Made by a program: the position numbers and the translations under genes. 64,000 nt of DNA from Hamiltosporidium tvaerminnensis (Eukaryota > Microsporidia > Dubosqiidae): assembly GCA_022605425.2 (NCBI GenBank), contig CM061249.1:1054001-1118000 (forward strand), in the 5' to 3' direction. This document shows positions 10,304-20,126 of the stretch, piece after piece (the first letter of the stretch is position 1; each line of letters begins with the position of its first letter). The notes beneath the pieces are model-generated. The model saw only the letters and a list, made by a program, of their open reading frames with translations. It did no database searches and was not told the origin of the DNA.

Positions 10304-11575
10304 ATGACAGCAGATATTTTAAAAGATAAAAATAAAGTAAAAGAAATAAAAAGTGAGAATTTGAATGAGAATCAAGTAAGAGAAATGAAGAACAGTAATA
10401 CAGAGGTAAGGGATAATAAAAACTTGAAGGATAAGGAAGCAAGAGATAATGGTGTAAGAGATAATGGTGTAAGAGATAATGGAATAAGAGATAATGGTGT
10501 AAGAGATAAGAATAAAGTACAGGAGGCAAGGGACAATATAAATGTTGACAATTCTTCTTCCGACATAGATCGACCTACTGAGTCACGGGAGAGAAGATTT
10601 ATTTTTATGAAAGAAGAAGACAATGACATAAAGATAGAACACAAGCAGAATATAGAAGACGATGATAATATGTTGGTTCTTAAAGGAAAACCAGTATCGA
10701 TGCAGAGGAGGGTAACGATTGCACGGGGACCTGGTGGAATACCAATTTTACGAGAAATAATAATTATTGAAACCGAAGCTTCAATTTCAAGTATTTTGCG
10801 CGTTTTAGGTGTTTTATTTCTTTATGCTTTGCTTTTTCAAACAGTTTTTTCGTTGTGGAATAAATTTCACAAAAAAAGTTGTAAATTTACCATTTTTGGT
10901 ATTTTATGGCTTTTTCCGCCACTTTTTTCTATTTTTGTAAAAGATTATATTTTTTTCTTTTTGTGTGCTTCGTATTCAATATTAATACTACAATCAGTCT
11001 ATAAAATTTTAAAAAAACCGATGCCTAAAAAAGTACCGAGAGATACGTATAAATTGTTTAGATCGCTGTTCTTTACATCGTATATCGGTGTCATACTTGG
11101 ACATATTTTGGTTATCGGGTCACTTTTTAAAATATTAGATTTACTTGGTTTGGGTATAATTATACTCGCCATTTCTCTGTACTTTGGTCTGCTCAGCAGA
11201 GAAATTATAGACGTTTTAAGTGAAATTATGGCAGTAAATTTAGGTTACTACAGTAAAGATGGAATGCCAGAAAAGGCGCTAAAAAATGATGTTTGCTCCA
11301 TCTGCGACACAGACTTCTCTAGCACATCAGAAAGAACACATACACTCGTATGTGGACATTCATTTCACGAATTATGTATCAAAGGATGGTGTTTCATCAG
11401 TAGTAAAGAGTTTTGTCCCTGCTGTCGCGAAAAAGTAGATTTTAAATCAATTCCAGCCGATTTGTGGCAAAAAAGTGAACTCTTTTTTTCGTACCTCCTC
11501 GATATTTTAAGAAGTTTTATTGTTTTTTGCCTTTGTGTTGTTGTAATGACTATGTATTACAAAATTAAACAATAA
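10304..11575 (+). CDS. RNF121/RNF175-like multi-pass membrane RING-H2 E3 ubiquitin ligase
   Basis: This is a 423-residue protein. Residues 1-130 are charged and low-complexity, with tandem RDNGV units at about 45-70. Around residue 133 begins RRVTIARGPGGIPILREIII. Hydrophobic segments follow at about 160-183, 194-212, 215-238 and 255-300. Next comes the family signature YYSKDGMPEKALKNDVCSIC, leading into a RING-H2 domain: CSIC, CGHSFHELC, KGWCF and CPCC, about 331-386. A last membrane segment lies at about 398-420. The order of membrane bundle, GYYSK.GMP, RING and C-terminal helix is that of RNF121, an ER/Golgi ubiquitin ligase in animals. All RING ligands are present, so it looks active. The N-terminal repeat region is extra relative to the animal protein. 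AATAAA overlaps the stop codon, a compact polyadenylation arrangement. Confidence 0.88.
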   Translation: MTADILKDKNKVKEIKSENLNENQVREMKNSNTEVRDNKNLKDKEARDNGVRDNGVRDNGIRDNGVRDKNKVQEARDNINVDNSSSDIDRPTESRERRFIFMKEEDNDIKIEHKQNIEDDDNMLVLKGKPVSMQRRVTIARGPGGIPILREIIIIETEASISSILRVLGVLFLYALLFQTVFSLWNKFHKKSCKFTIFGILWLFPPLFSIFVKDYIFFFLCASYSILILQSVYKILKKPMPKKVPRDTYKLFRSLFFTSYIGVILGHILVIGSLFKILDLLGLGIIILAISLYFGLLSREIIDVLSEIMAVNLGYYSKDGMPEKALKNDVCSICDTDFSSTSERTHTLVCGHSFHELCIKGWCFISSKEFCPCCREKVDFKSIPADLWQKSELFFSYLLDILRSFIVFCLCVVVMTMYYKIKQ

Positions 11576-11639
11576 AGCTTAAAAATGAAAAATAATTATA
11601 ATTTATTTCTATATCCTATCTATATAATTTGTTTATACT

Positions 11640-11940
11640 TGATTATTTTATAGTATTTATATTATCTTATTATATATATGTATCTCTTATTAGTATCCCT
11701 CTATTAGTATCTCACTAAAATAATCCCTCTATTAGCATCCCTTATTAGTATCTCTCTATTAGTATCTTACTAAAATAATGCCTCTATTAGTATATCTCTT
11801 ATTAGCATCCCTTATTAGTATCTCTCTATTAGTATCTCTCTAAAATAATCCCTCTATTAGTATATCTCTTATTAGTATCTCACTATCATCTCTTATTAGT
11901 ATCTCTCTATTAGTATCCTTTATCCTTTATCTAGATATTA
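11640..11940. repeat. TATTAGTATCTC-type microsatellite array
   Basis: Degenerate units of about 12-20 bp (CTCTATTAGTATCTC and similar) fill this intergenic stretch downstream of the RNF121-like gene. No gene is seen in 11,576-12,179. Confidence 0.8.
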
Positions 11941-12179
11941 CTGATTTACTTTTGTTTCTATTAAAAATCTAATTTAAAATTAATTTTAATTTATCAAATA
12001 ATTTTTTAAAATATTTTTTTTCTATCTTTTAATAACAAATTTAAATACAAATTTTTAATAGAAATTATAGGAAATAAATAAAATTAATTTTAGCGAATAA
12101 GTGTTATTACTCTGTTAGTATTTAAAAAAGAAAAATTAAAAATTTATTCAAAAGTTTATTCCTTTTTCTTATTCTGGTC

Positions 12180-13412
12180 TCAAGCAATATTTCTACGATT
12201 CGTTAGAGGAAAAGGATAATCCACTATTGTTTCCTCATAACATCTACTTCCGTATGAATCATCTTCGCTATTATTTCTGTAACATATCGAATCAGAGGGA
12301 TTTAGATAAGAGAATGATATATCATCTGAGAATGTTTCTGTGTGCTGGGGACTTGTTTTTTTATGAATTGATGAACTTTTTGGATTCAAAAAATTGTTTT
12401 TTAAAATAAAATTATCGAAATTTTTGGTGTTTTTTTTAGGTGTCGAGCAAAAGTATTGTATCTCAGGTTGGGAGTAACTCGATACATTGTTTTCTTCAGA
12501 TATAAAATTATTTCCTTCTGAACTTACTTCTATACCAGAAGAATCTTGCGTATTTTTCATATTTTTATTAGGAATATCGTGATTAATTATATCTTTCTTC
12601 TCAATCTCATCACAAGATTCTTTATTTTTTCCTGTGTCTCTTGATATAAAAATATCTTTCTTCTCAATCTCATCACAACATTCTATATTGTTTCCTGTAT
12701 CTCTCTCTATAAAATTATTCTTTTCAATCTCATCACAAGATTCTTTATTATTCTCTGAGCTTTTTATTTGATTTAAATCTTCAGTTTTTATAAAATTTTG
12801 ATTTTCAAGTTCCGTAACAATAAAATTCAAAGTTTTACTGTCATTTTCAAACTCACTTATAAAATATTTTTGTTTATTTCTAAGCGTCTCAATAAAAGAC
12901 ATATCTTGATTTCCAAATTTAGAAATAAAATTTTCATTTCTAATAAAATAATTGGAATAAAAAATTATTTTCTCTGTATTCTCTATCTTTAAACAAATAT
13001 ATCTTTTAAAATCACCTAAAATACCCGTCTTCTCTCTTCTTAACCTAAAAATCTCATTCTTTATCCTTAAAATCTCTTTCTTTTCAATTTTTGATTTATG
13101 AATGTAAGAATCACTTCTCTTACTCTCTTCAATATCAGAAATAATTTGATTTGTATTGTTTAATAATTTTTGTATTTTTCTTAAATTTATTTCACTTTTT
13201 TTTATTAAAATATTCAATTCGTTATTTTCCTTTAATTTCGCTTTTATTACTTGTAACTCATTATATTCCCGTTTTATACGAAATGCATTATTCAATCTAA
13301 ATTTCTTACCTATTTGATCTTTTCTAAGACAATAAGTTGTATTCATTTCAGTGGTTTGTATACTTAGAATGTCTGGTAATAGAAATGTAAATAATACAAG
13401 TATTCGTTTCAT
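12180..13412 (-). CDS. Secreted coiled-coil protein, paralogue A
   Basis: A 410-residue protein with an N-terminal signal peptide-like segment (MKRILVLFTFLLPDILSIQ). A long charged, helical coiled-coil region follows at about residues 35-200. After it, a Ser/Asn/Glu-rich region contains three tandem copies of an NKESCDEIEK-like unit (about 215-285), and the C-terminus is Ser-rich. It shares NNAFRIKRE.NEL near residue 42, SKFGNQDMSFIETLRN near residue 168, and the overall layout with the neighbour at 14,126-15,349, so the two arose by tandem duplication. Both are on the minus strand. No known domain was recognised. The secretion signal and fast-changing low-complexity tail suggest an exported or spore-wall/polar-tube-associated protein, but that is inference only. 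Confidence 0.75.
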   Translation of the reverse strand: MKRILVLFTFLLPDILSIQTTEMNTTYCLRKDQIGKKFRLNNAFRIKREYNELQVIKAKLKENNELNILIKKSEINLRKIQKLLNNTNQIISDIEESKRSDSYIHKSKIEKKEILRIKNEIFRLRREKTGILGDFKRYICLKIENTEKIIFYSNYFIRNENFISKFGNQDMSFIETLRNKQKYFISEFENDSKTLNFIVTELENQNFIKTEDLNQIKSSENNKESCDEIEKNNFIERDTGNNIECCDEIEKKDIFISRDTGKNKESCDEIEKKDIINHDIPNKNMKNTQDSSGIEVSSEGNNFISEENNVSSYSQPEIQYFCSTPKKNTKNFDNFILKNNFLNPKSSSIHKKTSPQHTETFSDDISFSYLNPSDSICYRNNSEDDSYGSRCYEETIVDYPFPLTNRRNIA

Positions 13413-14125
13413 ATGAAAAGAGATTGAGTTTCATTCTATTTATAGTTAAATGTAAACTTAAATTTCTTATTTAAATTTTTTATTTCCATTTTTAGAAAAT
13501 TAATTTATCTCATTAAATGTTTTTAAATCGTTAAAATTTGTATTATAATTAATAAATCTTAAATCTTAAATTTTAAACGTTAGTTTTAGATTCCTATTGT
13601 TTAAAAATCTTATTTTTAAAATTCTTCTAATATAAAAATTTTGAATCTAGAATATAAATATTTTCAAAATTAAAAAAATCGTAAATCTTAAAAAACTAAT
13701 AGGAATTAAAAAAAATCTTAAAAAACTACTAAGAATTAGAAGTCTTAAAAAGCTACTAAGAATTAAAACTTAAGAAAATCTAACAAAGATTCAAGAACTT
13801 AACTTTATAAAATATTCTTTTGTTATTCTATTTGATAAAAAAAATTATTTTTAAATAGAAACCCAACTGAATCATATAAATAAGAAAAATATTTCAAATG
13901 AATTTTATCAAAACTGTAAATTAAAAAATTGCAAAAAAAAACGTTTAGTAGATAAAATAAAATTAAAAAAAATAAAAACAAGTTATAAAAAAAAATTACA
14001 ACTGTAAATTAAAAAAAAATTAAAAAAAAATAGAAAAAATAGAAAAAATTAAAAAAATAGAAAAATCTGAAAAATCTGAAAAAAAAAATTTAAATACCAA
14101 ATCATAAATTAATTTTTTAATTAAA
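13413..14125. other. AT-rich spacer between the paralogues
   Basis: Contains short reiterated AAAAAACTACTAAGAATTA-like units at about 13,690-13,760 and A-rich runs near 13,920-14,090. No gene is seen. Confidence 0.5.
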
Positions 14126-15349
14126 TCATTGACTCTTTCCTCTTTTTCTTAATTTTATTTCAAAACAATATTCTGTACTTCCACCAAATCTAAATGAATT
14201 ATCAAACACAGTTTTGTTTTGACATAAATTTGTTGTAGAAACTGATTTTTCCTTAAAATCTCTTAAATTATTTTCTGTATTTATTGATGTGCACGGATTA
14301 CACAAAGAGGTATTTAAATGTTCATTACTGATAGATTGATGAATAGGTTGCGGCTTGAGACTTACTAGATTCTCTTTTGCACTCTGAAATTCCAAATCAC
14401 TTTCTTCTGATCTGAGAGTAGAAGATAGAAATTTACCGGGAGAAATCGGTATTTTCTCATTTGAAAGTAAATCCGTATCTAATTCTCCATCAAATTCAAC
14501 CAAATCATCCAATTTATTTGTCTCAACCACAACACCAGAAGTATCATTCATAGATTTATTATTTAATTTACTTTTATTATCAAAATCCGTTTCTTTCTTT
14601 ATTTCGTCTCTTAAAATACTTTTATTTTGAATTAAAGTTTCTAATTCCTGAACAGAAGTCTGTAAAACTTCATTGTCACAGTCACATTCCTTTCTAAACT
14701 CTTCATATCTACCTCGAAGTGTCTTTATAAAAGAAATATCTTTGTCACCAAACTTACACAGAAATTTATCATTTTTAATAAAATATAAAGATAATTCTAT
14801 TATTTTTCTTGTTGCACATATTTTTGAGTAAAGAATTTCACTTTTTTTAAGTAAAAACTCCGTTTTTTCTTTTTTCAGTTTAGAAATCTCTTCATTCAAT
14901 TTCTTCTGTTCCTTCAACTTATCACTCTTGACAATATTAACAGAATTACCAGAATTACCAATACTACCAGAAATACCAGAATGACCAGAATGACCAATAT
15001 TACCAATACTACATATACTACCAGAATTACCAGAATTATTCTTCATTTCACTTTCAGTAGTCAGATTGACAATTAATAAATTTTTTTGTTTTAATAAATT
15101 TTTATTTCTTTTTAATTTATCTTCACATTCTTTCAAAGAAAAACAATACGATTCTCTCACTTTCATTTGTTCTTTAATTTCTTTCAAATCATTACTCTCT
15201 TTTCTCATACGAAATGCATTGTTCATAACAACATTCTTCATAATTTTATCTTTTTGAGATACTTTATTCAAATATTGTTTACTATCACATTCTTTTTTAT
15301 TTTTTAGTGTAGATAGTACTACCATTATATATATAAATATAAATTTCAT
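14126..15349 (-). CDS. Secreted coiled-coil protein, paralogue B
   Basis: A 407-residue protein with a short hydrophobic N-terminus (MKFIFIYIMVVLSTL) fitting a signal peptide. Its core resembles the neighbour at 12,180-13,412: NNAFRMRKESNDLKEIKEQM near residue 43, then KKEKTEF, IELSLYFIKNDKFLCKFGD and KDISFIKTLRGR. A Gly/Ser/Asn-rich repeat (SGNSGSICSIGNIGHSGHSG-like, about residues 108-135) interrupts the coiled coil. It lies where paralogue A has only a short linker. Asp/Ser/Thr/Asn-rich sequence makes up the C-terminal third. No catalytic motif was seen. Divergence is concentrated in the low-complexity tracts while the coiled-coil blocks are kept, so the helical core is probably the functional part. 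Confidence 0.75.
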   Translation of the reverse strand: MKFIFIYIMVVLSTLKNKKECDSKQYLNKVSQKDKIMKNVVMNNAFRMRKESNDLKEIKEQMKVRESYCFSLKECEDKLKRNKNLLKQKNLLIVNLTTESEMKNNSGNSGSICSIGNIGHSGHSGISGSIGNSGNSVNIVKSDKLKEQKKLNEEISKLKKEKTEFLLKKSEILYSKICATRKIIELSLYFIKNDKFLCKFGDKDISFIKTLRGRYEEFRKECDCDNEVLQTSVQELETLIQNKSILRDEIKKETDFDNKSKLNNKSMNDTSGVVVETNKLDDLVEFDGELDTDLLSNEKIPISPGKFLSSTLRSEESDLEFQSAKENLVSLKPQPIHQSISNEHLNTSLCNPCTSINTENNLRDFKEKSVSTTNLCQNKTVFDNSFRFGGSTEYCFEIKLRKRGKSQ

Positions 15350-15419
15350 GGTATTCTCATCTTTTTGTGTATTTATAACAAAAAAATACGTTTTTATCGT
15401 TTTATAACTAAAAATTCCA

Positions 15420-15780
15420 TTTCAGGTAAATTAATTTGTAGGAAAAAATATTTTTATTGATTATAAATTATTTGTAATAGAAACTATACTTATTGAGAAT
15501 GAATTGAGTTCAAATAATAAAGAAATTTATTGATAATAAATTATTTGTAATAGAAACTATACTTATCGATTATTTGTAATAGAAACTATACTTATTGAGA
15601 ATGAATTGAGTTCAGATAAAAATATTTTTATTGATAATAAATTATTTGTAATAGAAAAGATATTCACAACCATTTTACAACATATTAACAATATATTAAC
15701 AACATTTCACAATATATTTTACAACATACATACAAGATATTTCACAAGATATTTCACAAGATATAATAAATAAGAAAATA
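15420..15780. repeat. Reiterated 50-60 bp AT-rich units
   Basis: Variants of TTATTTGTAATAGAAACTAT and ACTTATTGAGAATGAATTGA recur three to four times between 15,440 and 15,650. ACAATATATT/ACAAGATATT units follow to about 15,770. Nothing coding is seen in 15,350-16,150. Confidence 0.75.
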
Positions 15781-16149
15781 TTTAAGTTTTGATAGTAAAA
15801 CTTCTTTTTATATTTTATTTCTAACTTATTTCTAAGAATTAATTAAAATCTATGATTAAAGACTTTAAATAAAAAATTTTAATTTAAAATCTAAATTTTA
15901 TAAAATATTTTTAAAGAAAATACAGTTTTTTTAGGAAAGATAAAGAAATTATAAAATTAAAACTGTAAGTCATATGAATATATATTTTAAAGAAAATTTA
16001 AGAATTTCTATAATTTAAAACTAATCAGTAGAATAAATAAAAATGAATTATATAAAAGTAGAATGACTTAGAAAATTATTTGAAATAAATAATTATTTAA
16101 TAAATGAAATGAATAATTATTTTAAAGAATTAATATCAGTTTAAAAAAA

Positions 16150-17268
16150 TAAATATTATTTAATAAAATTCTGGGTAAACAAATTTTTCTCTTTTCTAAA
16201 TAATTCTTTCCACAATTTCAACCACTTCTTCTCTTCCTCCAACTCCAACTCTTCATTTATATTAGTTGTTGGTTCCTTTGCCGTGGTTATACCATCCAAA
16301 ATAAGGGGTAAAATATTTTTTGTATTTTCCTTTTTAACATCATCATCCTCGTTGTCTACTTGCTTTAAAGGGGGTATTGGTTGTTTATGTATCTCAGCTC
16401 CTAAAATAACACTTAATGATGCTCTCCCCCAGCTCTCCTCGGCATTTGGTCCAGACTCAAGTCCTCTCTGTCGATCAAAAGAAATTGTTTCGACTGTCTT
16501 CTTGAGTACTATGGATTGTATATATGCCTCTACATTCATGGGTATTTGCAGTCTCTTAACATACGTCTTATGGTATTTTGTCACAATACCGTCCCAGGTC
16601 ATCACATAAGGAATTATCTCTACACTGCATTTATAAATAAGACCCAACTCATTGGCTAATAGGTTATACTTCCTAAGCTTCTCTATTTCAACTATTTGAA
16701 GAGAGTCTTGGGATGTGATTCCTACTTCAATGAGGGTTATCCTATTATGTCTCTTGTCTAAAATAAATATATCTGGTCTGTTACACCGAATCTTGACATC
16801 AGTTTTTATTCTTGTGTCTACTCTTAGCTCTGCATACTCGTTATCAAGAATTTATTTAACTAATAGGCTTCTAAATGTTTCGAAGACTTAAACTTATATT
16901 TATTTAGCAAGAGTAAATGTATACATCGTACCACTTCATTATGTCGTCTAGTATAGTCATGACCAAGCATTTTTTCACATCTCGTCGCTAAGTGATCTAC
17001 TGTTTTCCTAGATTGGTTGCAGTGTTGACACATACCTTCTGCCCCCCAGAATACATTTCTATCCTGGATATAACAGAACACTGCTTCATCACGTGGTCTT
17101 ACACTTCCTTTCTTTAACCATCTTGAGGAGTCATTTACACTTACCCGCTCGTTATTTCTAGCGCTATATAACTTTGAATGTAGTTTTCGGCTTTTGATTT
17201 CGTTATATAGGTTAGCTAGTTGAGCTTCTTCCAATTTCTTTTTTGTGACTTCCTCTTCCAACAAAAAT
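16150..17268 (-). mobile_element. 5'-truncated LINE copy (zinc finger plus restriction-like endonuclease)
   Basis: It matches the C-terminal third of the 47.1-50.9 kb LINE. The upstream part (17,264-16,860) encodes the CCHC finger (CQHCNQSRKTVDHLATRC, spacing Cx2Cx8Hx4C) and a following HNEVVRCIHLLL helix. After a stop and frameshift near 16,855, a new frame runs to 16,156. It carries the endonuclease core (RIKTDVKIR, RPDIFILDKRHNRITLIEVG) and the C-terminal block ending near LFRKEK. The PD...D/E-x core of R2-group nucleases is recognisable. The 3' end CCAGAATTTTATTAAATAA matches the tail of the other copy. The 5' break is near 17,267. No clear target-site duplication was found because both flanks are A/T repeats. 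Confidence 0.88.
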
Positions 17269-17579
17269 TAAATAAATAAATAATTATCTTAAATAAATGA
17301 AATAAATAATTTTAAATAAGGAATTTTAAACATTTATTTGTTTATTACATCTATAGAATACTTATATAAATACTTATATAAATACTGTTATATTTTGGTT
17401 ATATTATTAAGACTATAATTACTTAAATTAACTTATAAAGAGTTATTAGATTCTTTTAAATAAATAAATTTTAAATATTAAATAAATAAATAAGAAATGT
17501 GTTTAATTTGTAAGTAATTATAGAGAATAGATAGAAATATTTAAAATTGTGTTTGATTTTTTGTTATATAAAGTGTAAA

Positions 17580-17760
17580 AATATTATTATTTTTACTGTT
17601 TAAAAATGTGATTTGTGTATGTAAGTCTTGAATTATATGATTTGTTACATTAGAAACATATATGTATTATTATTTTTAATGTTTAAAAATGTGATTTGTG
17701 TATGTAAGTCTTGAATTATATGATTTGTTATATTATAAACAGTTATGTATTGTTATTTTT
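17580..17760. repeat. 83 bp tandem duplication
   Basis: The units start at about 17,598 and 17,681 with GTTTAAAAATGTGATTTGTG and share ATGTAAGTCTTGAATTATAT. A partial third start is visible. No gene is seen in 17,269-18,327. Confidence 0.8.
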
Positions 17761-18327
17761 ATAAGTAACCATTTTAACCAAGAAATTTTATTAAATAGAT
17801 TGATATAATCTACATTCTTATCTAAAAATATATAAAAGAATAAAAGAATAAAATATATAAAAGAATAAATAATGTGTTAAGATTGCTATTTTTATAATTC
17901 TAATTATGTTTTTTAGATTATGCATGAATAGTTATAACAGCTTACATAATCGAAGATATGTCAAATATCTCAAAACGTATGAAAATATTGCTATATCTTA
18001 ATATTTATTGAATTTAAAAATTTTTACTCTAAAAGTAAGTATAATAAGAATTAGAAAGATTAGTGGTATTCTAAGACATAAATTTAATCAAATTGAACAT
18101 CTATATAAATAATTATTAAATGAAGACTGAAATATCTAAAAAAAATAAAGTTTAAATTATCTTTATTATAACCTTAGGATATTACTTATGAAGGTAAATA
18201 AGAATATTTTATATAGAATCACGAAATATTTGAATATTCTTAGAAAGAAACCAATTACTCATTTAAAAAAAACCAAAATTTGAAATTTAGAATAAATATT
18301 AAAATAATATTTTACTTTTACCGGTTT

Positions 18328-19005
18328 TTATTGATTAACATTTTTACACAACAAATCGTTAAGACTGGCCCGTATTTTAGATGTAATAGCATCAATACGT
18401 TCATTGCTTATACTCAAATCCTTTTCAATAATATCACCAACATCTCTAATATATATCCCAGTGTCTCCGTTGGGTTTTTTGAGACGACAAAGACAATCAA
18501 AAAGTAAAATTAAATTTTCTTGTTTTCTGTTTGTAGAGTCGATAGCATTTTCCAAATAAACTATCAGCTCTCTTAAAACATTATCGTAGTCGATTATTGC
18601 TTCTTTTAGATCTTGCAACTCCCCACCAAGTCTGCGTTCTCGGTTTTCTAATTCCTTGAGATGCCCCGCTTTTTTTTCTCGGCTTTTTTTTGCTGCGAGT
18701 CTGTTGCGTTCCTTTTTCCAGACAATACGCATAGCGTTTATATCCATTCTATCGTCAGTATTTCCCAGATCTACGTATGCAGGACAAGACATCCTGGGAC
18801 CACGACTGTATTTTCTTTTACCATCACTCTCCACATATTCATACGGATAATCATTATATTCATCACAATACTCCTTTTTCTGATAATAATATGGCGGAAC
18901 TGATTCATTAAAACGGTATTTATCATTTATGTGTTGATAATCTTTGTATTGCATCATCTCAGGATACAAATTTTTCCCAGTATTTTCACCTTCATTTTTT
19001 TTCAT
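18328..19005 (-). CDS. bZIP transcription factor-like protein
   Basis: A 225-residue protein. Residues 1-75 are rich in Tyr, Asp and Glu (YPYEYVESDGKRKYSRGPR). The basic region WKKERNRLAAKKSREKKAGH (about 97-116) has the bZIP signature N-x3-A-x2-S-R. A helix with heptad-like spacing follows (LKELENRERRLGGELQDLKE, then IIDYDNVLREL), so it should dimerise and bind DNA. The C-terminal ~80 residues (LLFDCLCRLKKPNGDTG and after) are helical and of unknown role. The protein is presumably nuclear. A perfect TGACTCA element lies only 13 bases upstream of the ATG. Because this is the canonical AP-1/Gcn4 site, self-regulation is a reasonable inference. No alternative family fits the basic region better. 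Confidence 0.85.
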   Translation of the reverse strand: MKKNEGENTGKNLYPEMMQYKDYQHINDKYRFNESVPPYYYQKKEYCDEYNDYPYEYVESDGKRKYSRGPRMSCPAYVDLGNTDDRMDINAMRIVWKKERNRLAAKKSREKKAGHLKELENRERRLGGELQDLKEAIIDYDNVLRELIVYLENAIDSTNRKQENLILLFDCLCRLKKPNGDTGIYIRDVGDIIEKDLSISNERIDAITSKIRASLNDLLCKNVNQ

Positions 19006-19017
19006 TTTATTTTGTTG

Positions 19018-19024
19018 TGACTCA
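19018..19024. promoter_or_regulatory. AP-1/Gcn4-type site TGACTCA upstream of the bZIP gene
   Basis: The perfect 7 bp pseudo-palindrome TGACTCA starts 13 bases upstream of the bZIP ATG (19,003-19,005 on the minus strand). It is the binding site of AP-1/Gcn4-class bZIP dimers. In such AT-rich DNA a chance match at this position is unlikely but possible. Confidence 0.45.
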
Positions 19025-19860
19025 TGGTTTCTTTAAATGAATCTATAAACTATTACTATATCTTAAAAAGGCAATATATTTATTATAGATCATTCTAGAA
19101 ATTGAAAAATATAATATCAGCAACAAAAAACCCATATCCTCCGATATAAAAGAAACCGAATAATCATATAATCCATATAATTATCCAGATGCCTGTAAAT
19201 CTAAATATATTTCTTATTTTCTTAAATATTCTTTGTAAATTTATATCTCCTTTTATCCTCTCTATAATCTTCCTTCTTTCACTTTCTAATCATTCTTATA
19301 CTTTCTTATCTTCTCTATAATACATCCTATAATATATTATTTCTCTATAATACTTCTTCTCTATAATACTTCCTCTTTATAATATACTTCCTCTCTATAA
19401 TACTTCCTCTTTATAACATACTTCCTATGATATACTCTATTTATATTATATACTTCTCCTTTATTATCTTAATATCCTCTCAACCATAATATAGACAATT
19501 TGACACTTAAAGAAATTATTTTAATAAGTTAAATCCAAGTTTCCTTAAATAGTAAGAATCGTTATTATAATTTATTTATTAAAACTACCTTTTTAATACA
19601 TAATTACACTACAAACCACTTTAAAGACATTAGAAAATAAATTTTAAGAATCATAAATCTCTTAGCAAAGTCACTTCTTTATATTTAGAAATTAATAAAA
19701 ATATTTAAAGACAATCTAGTTATTTAAAACCCCTTTAAAATAATTAGATTAACAAGGTTTTAATAAAGGTATTTTTACTAATAGGGGTTTTAATAAAGGT
19801 ATTATTACTAACAAGGTTTTAATATACGAGACTATTACTAATAGGGTTATATACAGTACT
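19025..19860. other. Intergenic, CT-rich simple repeats
   Basis: CTCTATAATACTTCCTCTTTATAA-like units fill about 19,310-19,445. From 19,745 onward TAATAAAGGTATTTTTACTA and related units lead into the C-rich array before Mot1. No gene is seen. Confidence 0.55.
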
Positions 19861-19864
19861 ATTA

Positions 19865-20085
19865 TTAAAACCCCCTTATCCCCTACCCTTATAATTAACA
19901 CCCTCTTATTCCATAATGCACTCCTCAATACATATAATACCCTCTTATCCCCTACCTTTATAATTAACACCCTCTTATTTACTAATACACCTCTCCATAC
20001 ATATAACACCCTCTTATCCCCTACCTTTATAATTAACACCCCCTTATTTACTAATACACCTCTCCATACATATAACACCCCCTAT
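19865..20085. repeat. About 69 bp C-rich tandem array upstream of Mot1
   Basis: CCTCTTATCCCCTACC-type units start at about 19,872, 19,941 and 20,010 (period about 69 bp). They include TTAACACCC, the reverse complement of the GGGTGTTA motif that fills the Mot1 gene. The array stops about 40 bases before the Mot1 start codon. It also keeps a long frame open on the other strand, which is not judged to be a gene. Confidence 0.85.
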
Positions 20086-20119
20086 AACCCTGCTACCCTT
20101 TAAATACCATTAATTTACA

Positions 20120-20122
20120 CCC
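20120..20122 (+). promoter_or_regulatory. CCC start-context motif of Mot1
   Basis: ACACCCTTCAATG places CCC 5 bases before the ATG, the classic microsporidian arrangement with almost no 5' leader. Here it also belongs to the local ACACCC repeat, so it may be fortuitous. Confidence 0.4.
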
Positions 20123-20126
20123 TTCA

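Noticed and set aside
19749-20078. 109-residue minus-strand repeat protein (VWRGVLVNK units)
   Set aside because: A translation of the 69 bp C-rich array, with no independent evidence for a gene.
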